Notes under the pieces: model-generated
The model's database searches: none
What the model saw: the letters and a program-made list of their open reading frames with translations, nothing else
What the model was told of the DNA's origin: nothing
Made by a program: the position numbers and the translations under genes
Shown: positions 28,324-36,491 of the stretch, in pieces
How the letters are laid out: each line of letters starts with the position of its first letter
Numbering within the stretch: the first letter of the stretch is position 1
DNA from: Frigoribacterium sp. PhB24
GTDB lineage: Bacteria > Actinomycetota > Actinomycetes > Actinomycetales > Microbacteriaceae
Length of the DNA: 64,000 bases
Direction of reading: 5' to 3'
Assembly (NCBI RefSeq): GCF_003755185.1
Contig: NZ_RKIC01000014.1
Span: 186,001-250,000 of the forward strand

Positions 28324-28389
28324 GTCGCACCACCGTCGTGTCGTCGAACCACGCGGGAAGGTGGCTCCACGACGCGACGGTGGTTCGAC
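28324..28389. terminator. Imperfect long hairpin, family A-like
   Basis: Arms 28324-28352 and 28361-28389 pair over 29 positions with four mismatches around an 8-nt loop. It starts with GTCGCACCACCGTCG, recalling family A. It lies between convergent genes. Confidence 0.6.
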
Positions 28390-28409
28390 CTCACCAGCGG
28401 GCCGGGCCC

Positions 28410-29354
28410 TCAGCGCTTCCAGTACCCCGAGAACGTGATGCGGTTCTTCGGCAGCCCCGCCGCGTGCAGGTGCCGCCGCCCGCCGGTCGCCAACGCGGAC
28501 TCACCCACGACGTAGGCGTAGGCCCGCGGGTCGGCCGCCGACCGCGACAGCAGCGCGGCGAGCGCCCCCTCCCCCGGCAAGACACCGGCACCGGCACCGG
28601 GACCAGCACCGGCACCGGCACCGGCACCGGCCTCGCCGCCGCCGAGCCCGCGCGCGTCGAGCTCGTCCCGCACCACCCACGTCACCTCGACGCCGTCCGG
28701 CGCGTCGAGCGGGCGCACGTCCGCCCGGGTCGGCACCTCCTGGATCACGGACCCCACGGAGGCGCGGTGCAGTGACCGCACGATCCCCTCCGTCCCCGGC
28801 AGCCCGGTCTCGTCGGCGACCAGGTGGATCTCGGTCGCGTCGTCGGGTGCATTGAACAGCACGCCCTGGTCGAGCAGGCCGAGGGCGTCGCCGGGGCGGG
28901 CGGCGCAGGCCCAGATCGCCGCGCCTCCTTCGAGCTCGCCCGACTCGCCGCGGTGCAGCACGAAGTCGATGTCGAGTTCGGCGCGCGACGCCCCGGCCGC
29001 ACCCGCACCCGCGCCCGCGCCGGTGTCCGCACCCGCACCCGCACCCACCGAACCCGCCGGCCGGAACTCGCGCACCGTGTAGTTCGCGCAGTGCGGCCGC
29101 TCGGCCTCGGGGATCGCCAGGTACTGCGCGTACCAGAGCGAGGTCGTGGCGCGCGGCAGCCGCAGCGTGTCGCCGCCGGGTACCGGCAGGAACAGCCGGA
29201 ACCACTGGTCGAAGCCCATGTCGCCGAACTCGTGCAGGTCGTCGCCGACGACGGTGACGCGCTGGAAGCTCGGCGAGACACGCTCCGAGCGCAGCACCTC
29301 GAGGCGGTGCATTCGGGGTTCGGCGGGCTTGACGGGCGGGCGGCGGGTCGACAT
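28410..29354 (-). CDS. Siderophore-interacting protein (FAD-dependent ferric reductase)
   Basis: A 314-residue SIP/ViuB-type flavoprotein expected to reduce ferric siderophore in the cytosol. The FAD-binding barrel spans the N-terminal half (RVTVVGDDLHEF, YTVREFRP, DIDFVLHRGESG), and the SIP reductase domain follows (HLVADETGLPGTEGIVRSLH, VVGESALATGGRRHL). Two Gly/Ala repeats interrupt the fold, near residues 102-118 and 237-252, each coded by tandem GGTGCC-type hexanucleotides. The ATG overlaps an IdeR-type iron box, so iron repression is expected. It diverges from desABCD. Confidence 0.93.
   Translation of the reverse strand: MSTRRPPVKPAEPRMHRLEVLRSERVSPSFQRVTVVGDDLHEFGDMGFDQWFRLFLPVPGGDTLRLPRATTSLWYAQYLAIPEAERPHCANYTVREFRPAGSVGAGAGADTGAGAGAGAAGASRAELDIDFVLHRGESGELEGGAAIWACAARPGDALGLLDQGVLFNAPDDATEIHLVADETGLPGTEGIVRSLHRASVGSVIQEVPTRADVRPLDAPDGVEVTWVVRDELDARGLGGGEAGAGAGAGAGPGAGAGVLPGEGALAALLSRSAADPRAYAYVVGESALATGGRRHLHAAGLPKNRITFSGYWKR
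28582..28630. repeat. Hexanucleotide tandem repeat (CACCGG) in the SIP gene
   Basis: About eight CACCGG units, some with one change, encode an alternating Gly-Ala stretch on the minus strand. The unit length is a multiple of three, so copy-number change would keep the frame. Confidence 0.8.
28997..29047. repeat. Hexanucleotide tandem repeat (CCGCAC/CCGCGC) in the SIP gene
   Basis: A second tract of about eight related hexamers encodes another Gly-Ala run in the same protein, between the FAD-barrel strands. Confidence 0.78.
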
Positions 29355-29372
29355 AAGGTAAGGCTAACCTAA
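29354..29372. promoter_or_regulatory. DtxR/IdeR-type iron box
   Basis: TAAGGTAAGGCTAACCTAA matches the palindromic iron-box consensus TTAGGTTAGGCTAACCTAA at 17 of 19 positions. It abuts and overlaps the start codon of the SIP gene. It is the only such box seen between SIP and desA, so it may control both arms by iron-dependent repression. Confidence 0.87.
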
Positions 29373-29515
29373 CGAACCGCGGGCCGCATCCGGTATCGAC
29401 GACCACGCCCCCGACGGGCACGCCGACGTCGAGCCACCCGCCCGACCCGCCCGACCTGCACGACCCGCGACAACGCGCCGTGCCCCACTGCTCCACCACG
29501 ATCCGAAGGAGACCC

Positions 29516-31078
29516 GTGTCCGAACAACACGCGTCCGCACTGCTCACCACCGCGACCGCCGACGAGTACGAGCGCCTCACCGGCGCCGCCGTCGCCCGGA
29601 TCGCCGACCGCTTCCGCACGACGCGCCAACCCTTCTCGGGCGAGAACCGTGCGCACCTGCAGCGCCTCGTCGACGCCGTCGACCTCGACGCCCCGGGCAC
29701 GGGCACCGACGACGCCCTGCGCGAGGTCGACGAGCTCTTCACGGCGAACGCCGTCTGGTTCCACGACCCCGCCTACCAGTCGCACCTCAACTGCCCGGTC
29801 GCCCTGCCCGCCGTCGCCGCCGAGGCCGTGCTCGCCGCGGTGAACCCGTCCGTCGACACCTACGATCAGTCGGCCGTCGGCACCCTGATCGAACGTCGGC
29901 TCGTCGACTGGACCGCCGGGCGCATCGGCTTCGATCCGGTCACCCGCGACGGCGTCTTCACCTCGGGCGGCACGCAGTCGAACCTGCACGCCCTGCTGCT
30001 CGCCCGCGAGCACGCCACGGCGCGCGCCCGCGACGAGGCGACGGCCGAGGAGGCGCGGCTGCGGAACGCGGCCGCCGCCGGTCACCGTCCCGTCCCGCGC
30101 GTCACGGCGCTGCACGACCTGCTCGGCCGCATGGTCGTGCTCGCCACCGCCGAGAGCCACTTCAGCGTGCAGAAGTCGGCCCGACTGCTCGGGCTCGGCG
30201 AGGACGCCGTCGTGACCGTGCCCACCGACGACGCCGGCCGGATGCGGCCCGAGGCCCTCGCCGTCACGCTGGACGCCCTCGGTCAGGCCGGACACCTGCC
30301 GGTCGCGGTGGTGGCGACCGCCGGTACGACCGACCGCGGGTGCCTCGACCCGCTCACCGCGATCGCCGAGGTCTGCGACCGCACGGGCGTCTGGCTGCAC
30401 GTCGACGCCGCCTACGGTGGCGGGTTGCTCGTCTCGCCCACGCGTCGACACCTGCTCGACGGCATCGAGCGTGCGCGGTCCGTCACCGTCGACTTCCACA
30501 AGACGTTCTTCCAGCCGGTGTCGTCGAGCGCGCTGGTCGTGCGCGACGGCCATGACCTCGACCCGGTCGCCTGGCACGCCGACTACCTCAACCCGCTCGC
30601 CGACCCCGAGCCGAACCAGGTGTCGAAGTCGCTGCAGACCACCCGACGGTTCGACGCGCTCAAGCTCTGGGCGACGCTGCGTGCCCTCGGCGCCGACGGC
30701 GTCGGCGAGCTGGTCGACCGGGTGATCGACCTCGCGGTGCAGGCCCACGACCTGTTGCGCGGCGACGACGAGTTCGTCCTGCTCGCCGAGACCCAGCTCA
30801 GCACGGCGCTGTTCCGCTGGCAACCGGCGGAGGTCGACGACGCGACCGCCGACCGGCTCGTGCCGCTCGTGCGACGCGTGCTCTTCGAGTCGGGGAGGGC
30901 GATCGTCGCGAAGACCGTCGTCGACGGACGGCCCTGCCTGAAGCTGACGCTGCTCAACCCCGACGCGGGTCCCGACGACGTGAGCGACGTGCTCGAGCTG
31001 GTCCGCGCCTCCTCGTGGGCTCTGCTCGAGGACGACGCCACCACCCTGGTCGCCGCCGGGACGGAGGCCGCCCGATGA
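29516..31078 (+). CDS. desA: Lysine decarboxylase of desferrioxamine-type siderophore synthesis (DesA-like)
   Basis: A 520-residue PLP-dependent group II decarboxylase expected to convert L-lysine to cadaverine. Motifs are TSGGTQSNLHALL (PLP phosphate contact), VATAGTTDRG, HVDAAYGGG and VDFHKTFFQP with the Schiff-base Lys. The start is GTG with GAAGGAG upstream. The stop overlaps the desB start (ATGA). A 2,4-diaminobutyrate decarboxylase is the close alternative on sequence alone, but the hydroxylase and synthetase next to it favour DesA. The operon faces an iron box at 29354. Confidence 0.9.
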   Translation: MSEQHASALLTTATADEYERLTGAAVARIADRFRTTRQPFSGENRAHLQRLVDAVDLDAPGTGTDDALREVDELFTANAVWFHDPAYQSHLNCPVALPAVAAEAVLAAVNPSVDTYDQSAVGTLIERRLVDWTAGRIGFDPVTRDGVFTSGGTQSNLHALLLAREHATARARDEATAEEARLRNAAAAGHRPVPRVTALHDLLGRMVVLATAESHFSVQKSARLLGLGEDAVVTVPTDDAGRMRPEALAVTLDALGQAGHLPVAVVATAGTTDRGCLDPLTAIAEVCDRTGVWLHVDAAYGGGLLVSPTRRHLLDGIERARSVTVDFHKTFFQPVSSSALVVRDGHDLDPVAWHADYLNPLADPEPNQVSKSLQTTRRFDALKLWATLRALGADGVGELVDRVIDLAVQAHDLLRGDDEFVLLAETQLSTALFRWQPAEVDDATADRLVPLVRRVLFESGRAIVAKTVVDGRPCLKLTLLNPDAGPDDVSDVLELVRASSWALLEDDATTLVAAGTEAAR

Positions 31079-32511
31079 CCGCCGCCACGACCGCGGCGCC
31101 CGCAGCCGCCACCGCAGCCGCAGCCGCAGCCGCGCCCGACGCCAGCCCGCGCCTCCACGACCTGGTCGGCATCGGCCTCGGCCCGTTCAACCTCGGCCTG
31201 GCCGCCCTCACCGACCCGCTCGACGACGTCGACGCGGTGTTCCTCGACCAGGCCGACGGCTTCGCCTGGCACCCCGGCATGATGATCGAGGGCGCGACGA
31301 TCCAGGTGCCGTTCCTGGCCGACCTCGTGACGATGGCCGACCCGACCTCGCGCTTCGGCTTCCTGAACTGGCTGAAGACGACCGGGCGGCTCTACCCGTT
31401 CTACATCCGTGAGGACTTCTTCCCCCTGCGGGCCGAGTACGACGCCTACTGCCGGTGGGTCGCCGACCAGCTCGACACCCTGCGCTGGGGTCGTCGCGTC
31501 ACGAGCGTCGAGGAGCAGCCCGACGGCACGTTCGTCGTGACCTCGCGACGCGGCGCCGACGGGGCCGCAGAGACCTGGCACGCCCGTCACGTCGTGCTGG
31601 GGGTGGGCACCGAGCCGCGCCTCCCCGAACCGCTCCGGCGCCTCGCCGACCGGCACGGCCCAGGCGGTCCCGTCGTGCACGGCGCCGACTACCTGGCGGC
31701 CCGCGATCGCCTCCGTGCCGCCGACTCGGTGACGATCGTCGGCAGCGGGCAGTCGGCCGCCGAGATCTACCGCGACCTGCTCGACACGACCCGCGTCGGC
31801 GACCGCCCGGGGCACCGGCTCGACTGGATCACCCGGTCGCCGCGGTTCTTCCCGATGGAGTACACGAAGCTCACCCTCGAACTGACCAGCCCCGAGTACA
31901 CCGACCACTTCCACTCGCTGCCGCGCGAGACCCGCGACCGGTTGGGCCGCGAGCAGCGCAGCCTCTACAAGGGCATCAGCGGCGACCTCGTCGACGACGT
32001 GTACGACACGCTCTACCGGCTGAGCGTCGACGGGCCCGTCGACTCGACCCTGCTGACCGAGACCGAGCTGGTCGACGCCCGGTGGGTCGACGACGACGAG
32101 CAGATCGAGCTCACGCTGCGGCACACGCAGCTCGGCACCACGGCCAGCCGCCGCACCGAGGCGCTCGTCGTGGCGACGGGCTACGCCGCCCGGGTGCCGA
32201 GCTTCCTCGACCCGCTCGGCGACCGGGTGGACCGCGACGACCTCGGCCGCCTGGCCGTGGCGCGCGACTACTCGATCGACGGCGGCCGGGGCCGGCTCTT
32301 CGTGCAGAACGCCGAGGAGCACACCCACGGCCTCACCGCCCCCGACCTCGGCTTCGGCGCCTGGCGGAACTCGAGCATCATCGCCTCGATCACCGGCCGC
32401 GAGCCCTACCCCCTCGAACGCCGCATCGCCTTCCAGACCTTCGGCCGGCCCGCCGGGTCGACAGCGACAGCGACAGCGACACCGACCGAGGAGGCGCGGG
32501 TCACCCGATGA
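31075..32511 (+). CDS. desB: Lysine/cadaverine N-hydroxylase (DesB-like)
   Basis: A 478-residue flavin monooxygenase of the SidA/IucD/PvdA family that N-hydroxylates the primary amine. The FAD motif GIGLGPFNLGLA lies near residues 33-44, the substrate region WHPGMMIEGATIQVPFLADLVT follows, the NADPH motif is VGSGQSAAEIY, and the ATGY motif is present (VVATGYAARVPSF). The first 24 residues are nearly all Ala/Thr, and the tail encodes Ala-Thr repeats then EEARVTR, which carries GAGGCGCGG. Both ends look like low-complexity additions. It overlaps desA and desCD by 4 bp each. Confidence 0.92.
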   Translation: MTAATTAAPAAATAAAAAAAPDASPRLHDLVGIGLGPFNLGLAALTDPLDDVDAVFLDQADGFAWHPGMMIEGATIQVPFLADLVTMADPTSRFGFLNWLKTTGRLYPFYIREDFFPLRAEYDAYCRWVADQLDTLRWGRRVTSVEEQPDGTFVVTSRRGADGAAETWHARHVVLGVGTEPRLPEPLRRLADRHGPGGPVVHGADYLAARDRLRAADSVTIVGSGQSAAEIYRDLLDTTRVGDRPGHRLDWITRSPRFFPMEYTKLTLELTSPEYTDHFHSLPRETRDRLGREQRSLYKGISGDLVDDVYDTLYRLSVDGPVDSTLLTETELVDARWVDDDEQIELTLRHTQLGTTASRRTEALVVATGYAARVPSFLDPLGDRVDRDDLGRLAVARDYSIDGGRGRLFVQNAEEHTHGLTAPDLGFGAWRNSSIIASITGREPYPLERRIAFQTFGRPAGSTATATATPTEEARVTR

Positions 32512-34871
32512 GCACCACCCACGACATCGAGGCGCTCGCGCCCGCAGCCCCGTCCCGCACCGACGACCGGGCGACGGGCGTGGCGTTCTCGCGCCGCGCC
32601 TCCTGCGGTCTCGTCACGATCGAGCCGTTCGCCGCCGACCCCTACGCCGTCTGTCTGCGCCGCTGGCTGGCGCACCCGGCATCGGCCGCCTGGCAGATGG
32701 CGGGCCTGAGCACCGACGAGGTGCGCGAGTACCTCAGGGCGATCGACGCCGACCCGCACCAGCAGGCCTGGCTCGGCCGGGTCGACGGCGAGCCGACGTT
32801 CTTCGTCGAGACCTACGACCCGGCCGAGGTGCTGCTGACCGAGGTGCACGACGCCGAGCCGGGCGACGTGGGCATGCACCTGCTCGTCGCCCCGCCCCGG
32901 GGGCAGCGCGTGCACGGGCTGACCAGTGCGGTGATGGCGAGCGTCGTCGACTTCGTCTTCGCGATCGAGCAGGCGCGGCGGATCGTCGTCGAGCCCGACG
33001 TGGCCAACGACCGCATCGCGGCGAAGAACGACGAGGTGGGGTTCCGGGCGCTCGGCGAGGTCGAGCTGCCCGACAAGACGGCGCGGCTCTCGGTGCTGAC
33101 GCGGCACGACCGGGCGGCGGCGCACCTCGCACCCGGGCCGATGGAGTGGGCGCACCGGCACCTCGTGGCCAAGGCGCTGAGCGAGTTCGCCCACGAGCGG
33201 CTGATCGCCCCGGTGAGTGACGACACCACCGCGACCGACGACTCCTGGCTGGTCTCGCTCGACCACGACGGCCACCACGTCGACTACCGCTTCGCCGCCC
33301 GCCGGCAGGCCCTCGAGCACTGGGCGGTCGACGAGACGACGGTCACGCGCACGGTCGACGGCCGCCCCGAACCGCTGGACGCCCTCGCGTTGATCGTCGA
33401 GCTGGACGACCTGCTCGGCATCCCCGAGTCGTTGCTCACCACCTACCTCGAGGAGGTCTCGTCGACCCTGGCGAGCGCCGCCTACAAGCGTCACCGAGGC
33501 GGTCCGACCGCCCGACAGTTGGCCACCGCGGACTTCCAGACCGTCGAGTCCGCCATGACCGAGGGGCACCCGGGCTTCGTCGCGAACAACGGACGCATCG
33601 GTCTCGGACTCGACGAGTTCCACGCCTTCGCGCCCGAGGCCGCGGCGCCCGTGCGACTGGTCTGGCTGGCGGCCCGCCGGTCGGTCACGCACCTCGCGCT
33701 CGGCGCCGGGCTCGACGAAGGGTCGCTGTGGCAGGCCGAGCTGGGCTCCGCGACCGTCGCCCGGTTCGACGCGACCCTCGCCGCGAAGGGACTCGACCCG
33801 GCGGCGTTCCACTTCCTGCCGGTCCACCCGTGGCAGTGGCAGCACCGCGTCGCGATCTCGTTCGCGCCGGACGTCGCCCGACGCGACCTCGTGCTGCTCG
33901 GCGAGGGCGACGACACGTACCAGGCGCAGCAGTCGATCCGTACGTTCGCGAACCGCAGCCGGCCCGACCGGCACTACGTCAAGACGGCGCTGGCGATCCA
34001 GAACATGGGCTTCGTCCGCGGTCTCTCGCCGGCCTACATGAGGCCGACGCCCGCCATCAACGACTGGGTGCACGACCTCGTGCTCACCGACGCGACCCTG
34101 CAGGAGGCGCGGTTCCGGGTCCTCAGGGAGCGCGCCTCCGTCGGCTACACCGGTGACGTCCACCACCGGACCACGACCTCGTCGCCGCACCGCAAGATGA
34201 TCGCGGCCCTCTGGCGCGAGAGCCCGGTGCCGTTGGTCGGGCCGGGCGAGCGGCTGGCCACGATGGCGGCGTTGCTGCACCGGGACGGCGCCGGCGACGC
34301 GCTCGCCTCGGCGCTCGTGAAGGCCTCCGGGGTGTCGGCCGAGGACTGGCTGCGGTCGTACCTGCACGCGTACCTGCGGCCGGTCGTGCACTGCCTGCGG
34401 GCGCACGACCTGGCGTTCATGCCGCACGGCGAGAACGTCATCCTCGTGCTCGAGGGCTGCGTGCCGACCGCGGCGTTCATGAAGGACATCGGCGAGGAGA
34501 TCGTCGTCGTCGCCCCGCGTGAGGTCCCCGAGGCCGTGCGGCGGACCGTGCACCCGGTCGACGATCGCGAGAAGGCGCTGGCGGTGTTCACCGACGTCTT
34601 CGACGGGGTGTTCCGGCACCTGGCCGCGATCCTCGACGGCGACGGCGTGCTGCCCGCGGCCCGGTTCTGGGCGCTCGTGGCCGAATGCGTCGACCGGCAC
34701 GCCGACGAGCACCCGGGCCTGCCGGGGTCGGTCGACCTGCGGGCGGCACGCTTCGACCACTCGTGCCTGAACCGGCTACAGCTGCGCGACACCCGACAGA
34801 TGGTCGACCTGGCGGCGCAGTCGTCGTCGCTGATCTACGCCGGAACGCTGGCCAACCCGATCGCGCGGTGA
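32508..34871 (+). CDS. Fused acyltransferase + NIS siderophore synthetase (DesC-DesD fusion)
   Basis: A 787-residue protein joining two steps normally on separate proteins. Residues about 25-200 form a GNAT-type siderophore acyltransferase (IucB/MbtK-like: FFVETYDPAE, DVGMHLLVAPP, EPDVANDRIAAKNDEVGFR). Residues about 215-780 are an IucA/IucC-type NIS synthetase (EGHPGFVANNGRIGLG, HPWQWQH, SIRTFANRSRPDRHYVKTAL, HGENVILVLE). Together they would acylate N-hydroxycadaverine and condense the units into a desferrioxamine-type product. The ATG overlaps the desB stop. No desE binding lipoprotein follows. The reading frame is open throughout, so the fusion is not a sequencing gap. Confidence 0.9.
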   Translation: MSTTHDIEALAPAAPSRTDDRATGVAFSRRASCGLVTIEPFAADPYAVCLRRWLAHPASAAWQMAGLSTDEVREYLRAIDADPHQQAWLGRVDGEPTFFVETYDPAEVLLTEVHDAEPGDVGMHLLVAPPRGQRVHGLTSAVMASVVDFVFAIEQARRIVVEPDVANDRIAAKNDEVGFRALGEVELPDKTARLSVLTRHDRAAAHLAPGPMEWAHRHLVAKALSEFAHERLIAPVSDDTTATDDSWLVSLDHDGHHVDYRFAARRQALEHWAVDETTVTRTVDGRPEPLDALALIVELDDLLGIPESLLTTYLEEVSSTLASAAYKRHRGGPTARQLATADFQTVESAMTEGHPGFVANNGRIGLGLDEFHAFAPEAAAPVRLVWLAARRSVTHLALGAGLDEGSLWQAELGSATVARFDATLAAKGLDPAAFHFLPVHPWQWQHRVAISFAPDVARRDLVLLGEGDDTYQAQQSIRTFANRSRPDRHYVKTALAIQNMGFVRGLSPAYMRPTPAINDWVHDLVLTDATLQEARFRVLRERASVGYTGDVHHRTTTSSPHRKMIAALWRESPVPLVGPGERLATMAALLHRDGAGDALASALVKASGVSAEDWLRSYLHAYLRPVVHCLRAHDLAFMPHGENVILVLEGCVPTAAFMKDIGEEIVVVAPREVPEAVRRTVHPVDDREKALAVFTDVFDGVFRHLAAILDGDGVLPAARFWALVAECVDRHADEHPGLPGSVDLRAARFDHSCLNRLQLRDTRQMVDLAAQSSSLIYAGTLANPIAR

Positions 34872-34888
34872 CCCCGTCGGGCCTCGAG

Positions 34889-34952
34889 GCGGAGGCGGTC
34901 GGGCCGCCTCCGCTCCGGGGAGGTGGTGGCCGATTCACGGTCGGCCACCACC
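34889..34952. terminator. Two consecutive GC hairpins after the siderophore operon
   Basis: GCGGAGGCGG (34889-34898) pairs with 34904-34913 over a 5-nt loop. GGTGGTGGCCGA (34922-34933) pairs with 34941-34952 over a 7-nt loop. Both stems are perfect. There is no U-run, as is usual in this genome type. Confidence 0.7.
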
Positions 34953-35247
34953 GGGTCCGCGTGTGGCCACGGGCCGCGCGGGGACGCCGCCGGTCACAGG
35001 GGGAGAACCACCGGCAGCGGGTCGAGCAGTTCCGAGGACGGTACCGCCGTCGAGTTGCTCGCGTTTCAAGATACTCTTCGAAAGAGGAGACTGCAAGGGG
35101 GCGGTGGCGGTCGCACCGGGTGACGGGTGATTCGAAGCTCGTACAACTCACTCGACGAGGTATCGTGGGGGTCCGTGGCGTCCGTCGCCGCGCCTCCTCG
35201 TCTTCGCTCCGTCCTCGCGTCGCCGTCCCGCCAGCAGAGAGCCCACC
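34953..35247. other. Intergenic region upstream of marR
   Basis: No gene is supported here. It is less GC-rich than its surroundings. An imperfect palindrome TTTCAAG-ATACT-CTTCGAAA (35064-35083) is a candidate MarR-type operator, and the word TTCGAA recurs at 35131. A dispersed 9-mer copy is at 35188-35196. A promoter for marR probably lies near 35060-35170, but I cannot place its boxes with confidence. Confidence 0.5.
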
Positions 35248-35748
35248 ATGTCCGACGTCTCGCCCCAGCCGCCCGCCGGTTCCGCCCCGCCCCTCGACGC
35301 CGAGGGCCAACTCGACGTGACGCTCGTGCTCCAGGCCTACGCGACCTTGCAACGACAGGGCGAGCGCGTGCAGAAGGTCGTCGCCGACCACTTCGGCATG
35401 GGTACGACCGACCTCCGCTGCCTGACGTTCATCGCGACGGACCACGACACGACCCCCAAGCGCGCCGCCGAGTTCCTCGAACTGTCGACCGGGGCGACCA
35501 CGAGCCTGGTCGACCGACTCGAGAGCGGCGGCTACATCACACGCCAGCCGCACCCCTCCGACCGACGCAGCGTGCTGCTCGAGCTGGCCCCGGCCGGCCA
35601 CGAGGCGATCGACCAGATCCACGACTTCTACCGCCGGGCGTTCCGCGACGCGGTCGACCCCAACCACCTCGACTTCCTCGCGGCGGCGATGCGCGCGATC
35701 GGCGACTCGCTCACGCGCGCCGCGGCCGGCGACGACGCCGTCGCCTGA
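35248..35748 (+). CDS. MarR family transcriptional regulator
   Basis: A 166-residue regulator with a winged helix: TDLRCLTFIATDHDTTPKRAAEFLELSTGATTSLVDRLESGGYITRQPHPSDRRSVLLELAPAGHEAI. The D-x-R-S wing turn (SDRRS) is the MarR signature, and flanking helices form the dimer interface. The ligand is unknown. It stands alone between the siderophore terminator and a DinB gene. Control of itself through the upstream palindrome is plausible but not shown. Confidence 0.88.
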   Translation: MSDVSPQPPAGSAPPLDAEGQLDVTLVLQAYATLQRQGERVQKVVADHFGMGTTDLRCLTFIATDHDTTPKRAAEFLELSTGATTSLVDRLESGGYITRQPHPSDRRSVLLELAPAGHEAIDQIHDFYRRAFRDAVDPNHLDFLAAAMRAIGDSLTRAAAGDDAVA

Positions 35749-35825
35749 CCAGCCGCCGGACCAGACGCCACATCGGTGGTCGCCCGACCGGCACCGGCGC
35801 GGGCAGCCGGTCGTAGGGTGGGCCG

Positions 35826-36332
35826 ATGACCCCCTCGGACGTCCTCGTCGAAGCCTTCTCGCGCCTCCCCGCCATCGCCGTGCGGGCGGTCGCCGACCTC
35901 TCGGTCGACGACCTCGCCTGGCGCCCGGATGACGAGGCGAACACGATCGCCTGGCTCGTCTGGCACACCGCCCGAGGGCAGGACGTCCAGATCGCCGACC
36001 TGGCGGCGTCCGACCAGGTCTGGACGGCCGACGGCTGGGCCGAGTCGTTCGGGCTCCCGTTCTCGTCGGCCGAGATGGGCTACGGCATGTCGCCGTCGGA
36101 CGTGGCCGCGGTGCGCGTCGACGCCGAGCTGCTGGTGGGCTACCTCGAGGCCGTCACGCTGAGGACGCGCGGCTACCTGGACGACCTCGACGGCGCCTCC
36201 TACGACGACGTGGTGGACGAGGCGTGGGACCCTCCGGTCACCGCCGGCGCCCGCCTCGTCAGCATCCTGAACGACTGCGTGCAGCACCTCGGCCAGGCCT
36301 CGTACGTGCGCGGCCTGCTCGACCGCCGCTAG
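35826..36332 (+). CDS. DinB/DUF664 family protein (mycothiol-dependent type)
   Basis: A 168-residue four-helix-bundle protein. The helical starts and conserved histidines are visible in WLVWHTARGQD (residues about 40-50) and CVQHLGQASYVRGLL near the C-terminus, fitting the DinB/DUF664 metal-binding group. Actinobacterial members include mycothiol S-transferases, but the thiol substrate cannot be read here. The ATG has TAGGGT 6 nt upstream (35814-35819) and no Shine-Dalgarno sequence, a clear leaderless layout. Confidence 0.83.
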   Translation: MTPSDVLVEAFSRLPAIAVRAVADLSVDDLAWRPDDEANTIAWLVWHTARGQDVQIADLAASDQVWTADGWAESFGLPFSSAEMGYGMSPSDVAAVRVDAELLVGYLEAVTLRTRGYLDDLDGASYDDVVDEAWDPPVTAGARLVSILNDCVQHLGQASYVRGLLDRR

Positions 36333-36389
36333 CCGCGCCGGCTGCCGCCCGCCGCCGCGTCGCGACACCCCGAGCGGCGACACCGCGGC

Positions 36390-36445
36390 ACCACCGAGTG
36401 GACACGACACCCGCGCATGACGCGGTGTGATGTCCACTCGGCGGT
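36390..36445. repeat. 56-nt palindromic repeat, copy 3 (family B; terminator-like)
   Basis: Arms ACCACCGAGTGGACA (36390-36404) and TGTCCACTCGGCGGT (36431-36445) enclose an inner ACACCCGCG/CGCGGTGT stem with centre CATGA. The length equals that of copies 1 and 2. It lies between the convergent DinB and helicase genes. Confidence 0.85.
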
Positions 36446-36491
36446 GTCGTGTGGTCCTGCAGGCCGGCACCGCGCCCCCGGGGAGCGCTCG

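Noticed and set aside
28582-29047. CRISPR-like repeats
   Set aside because: The repeats are 6-nt units without spacers, lie inside a coding frame and encode Gly-Ala; this is a microsatellite-type tract.
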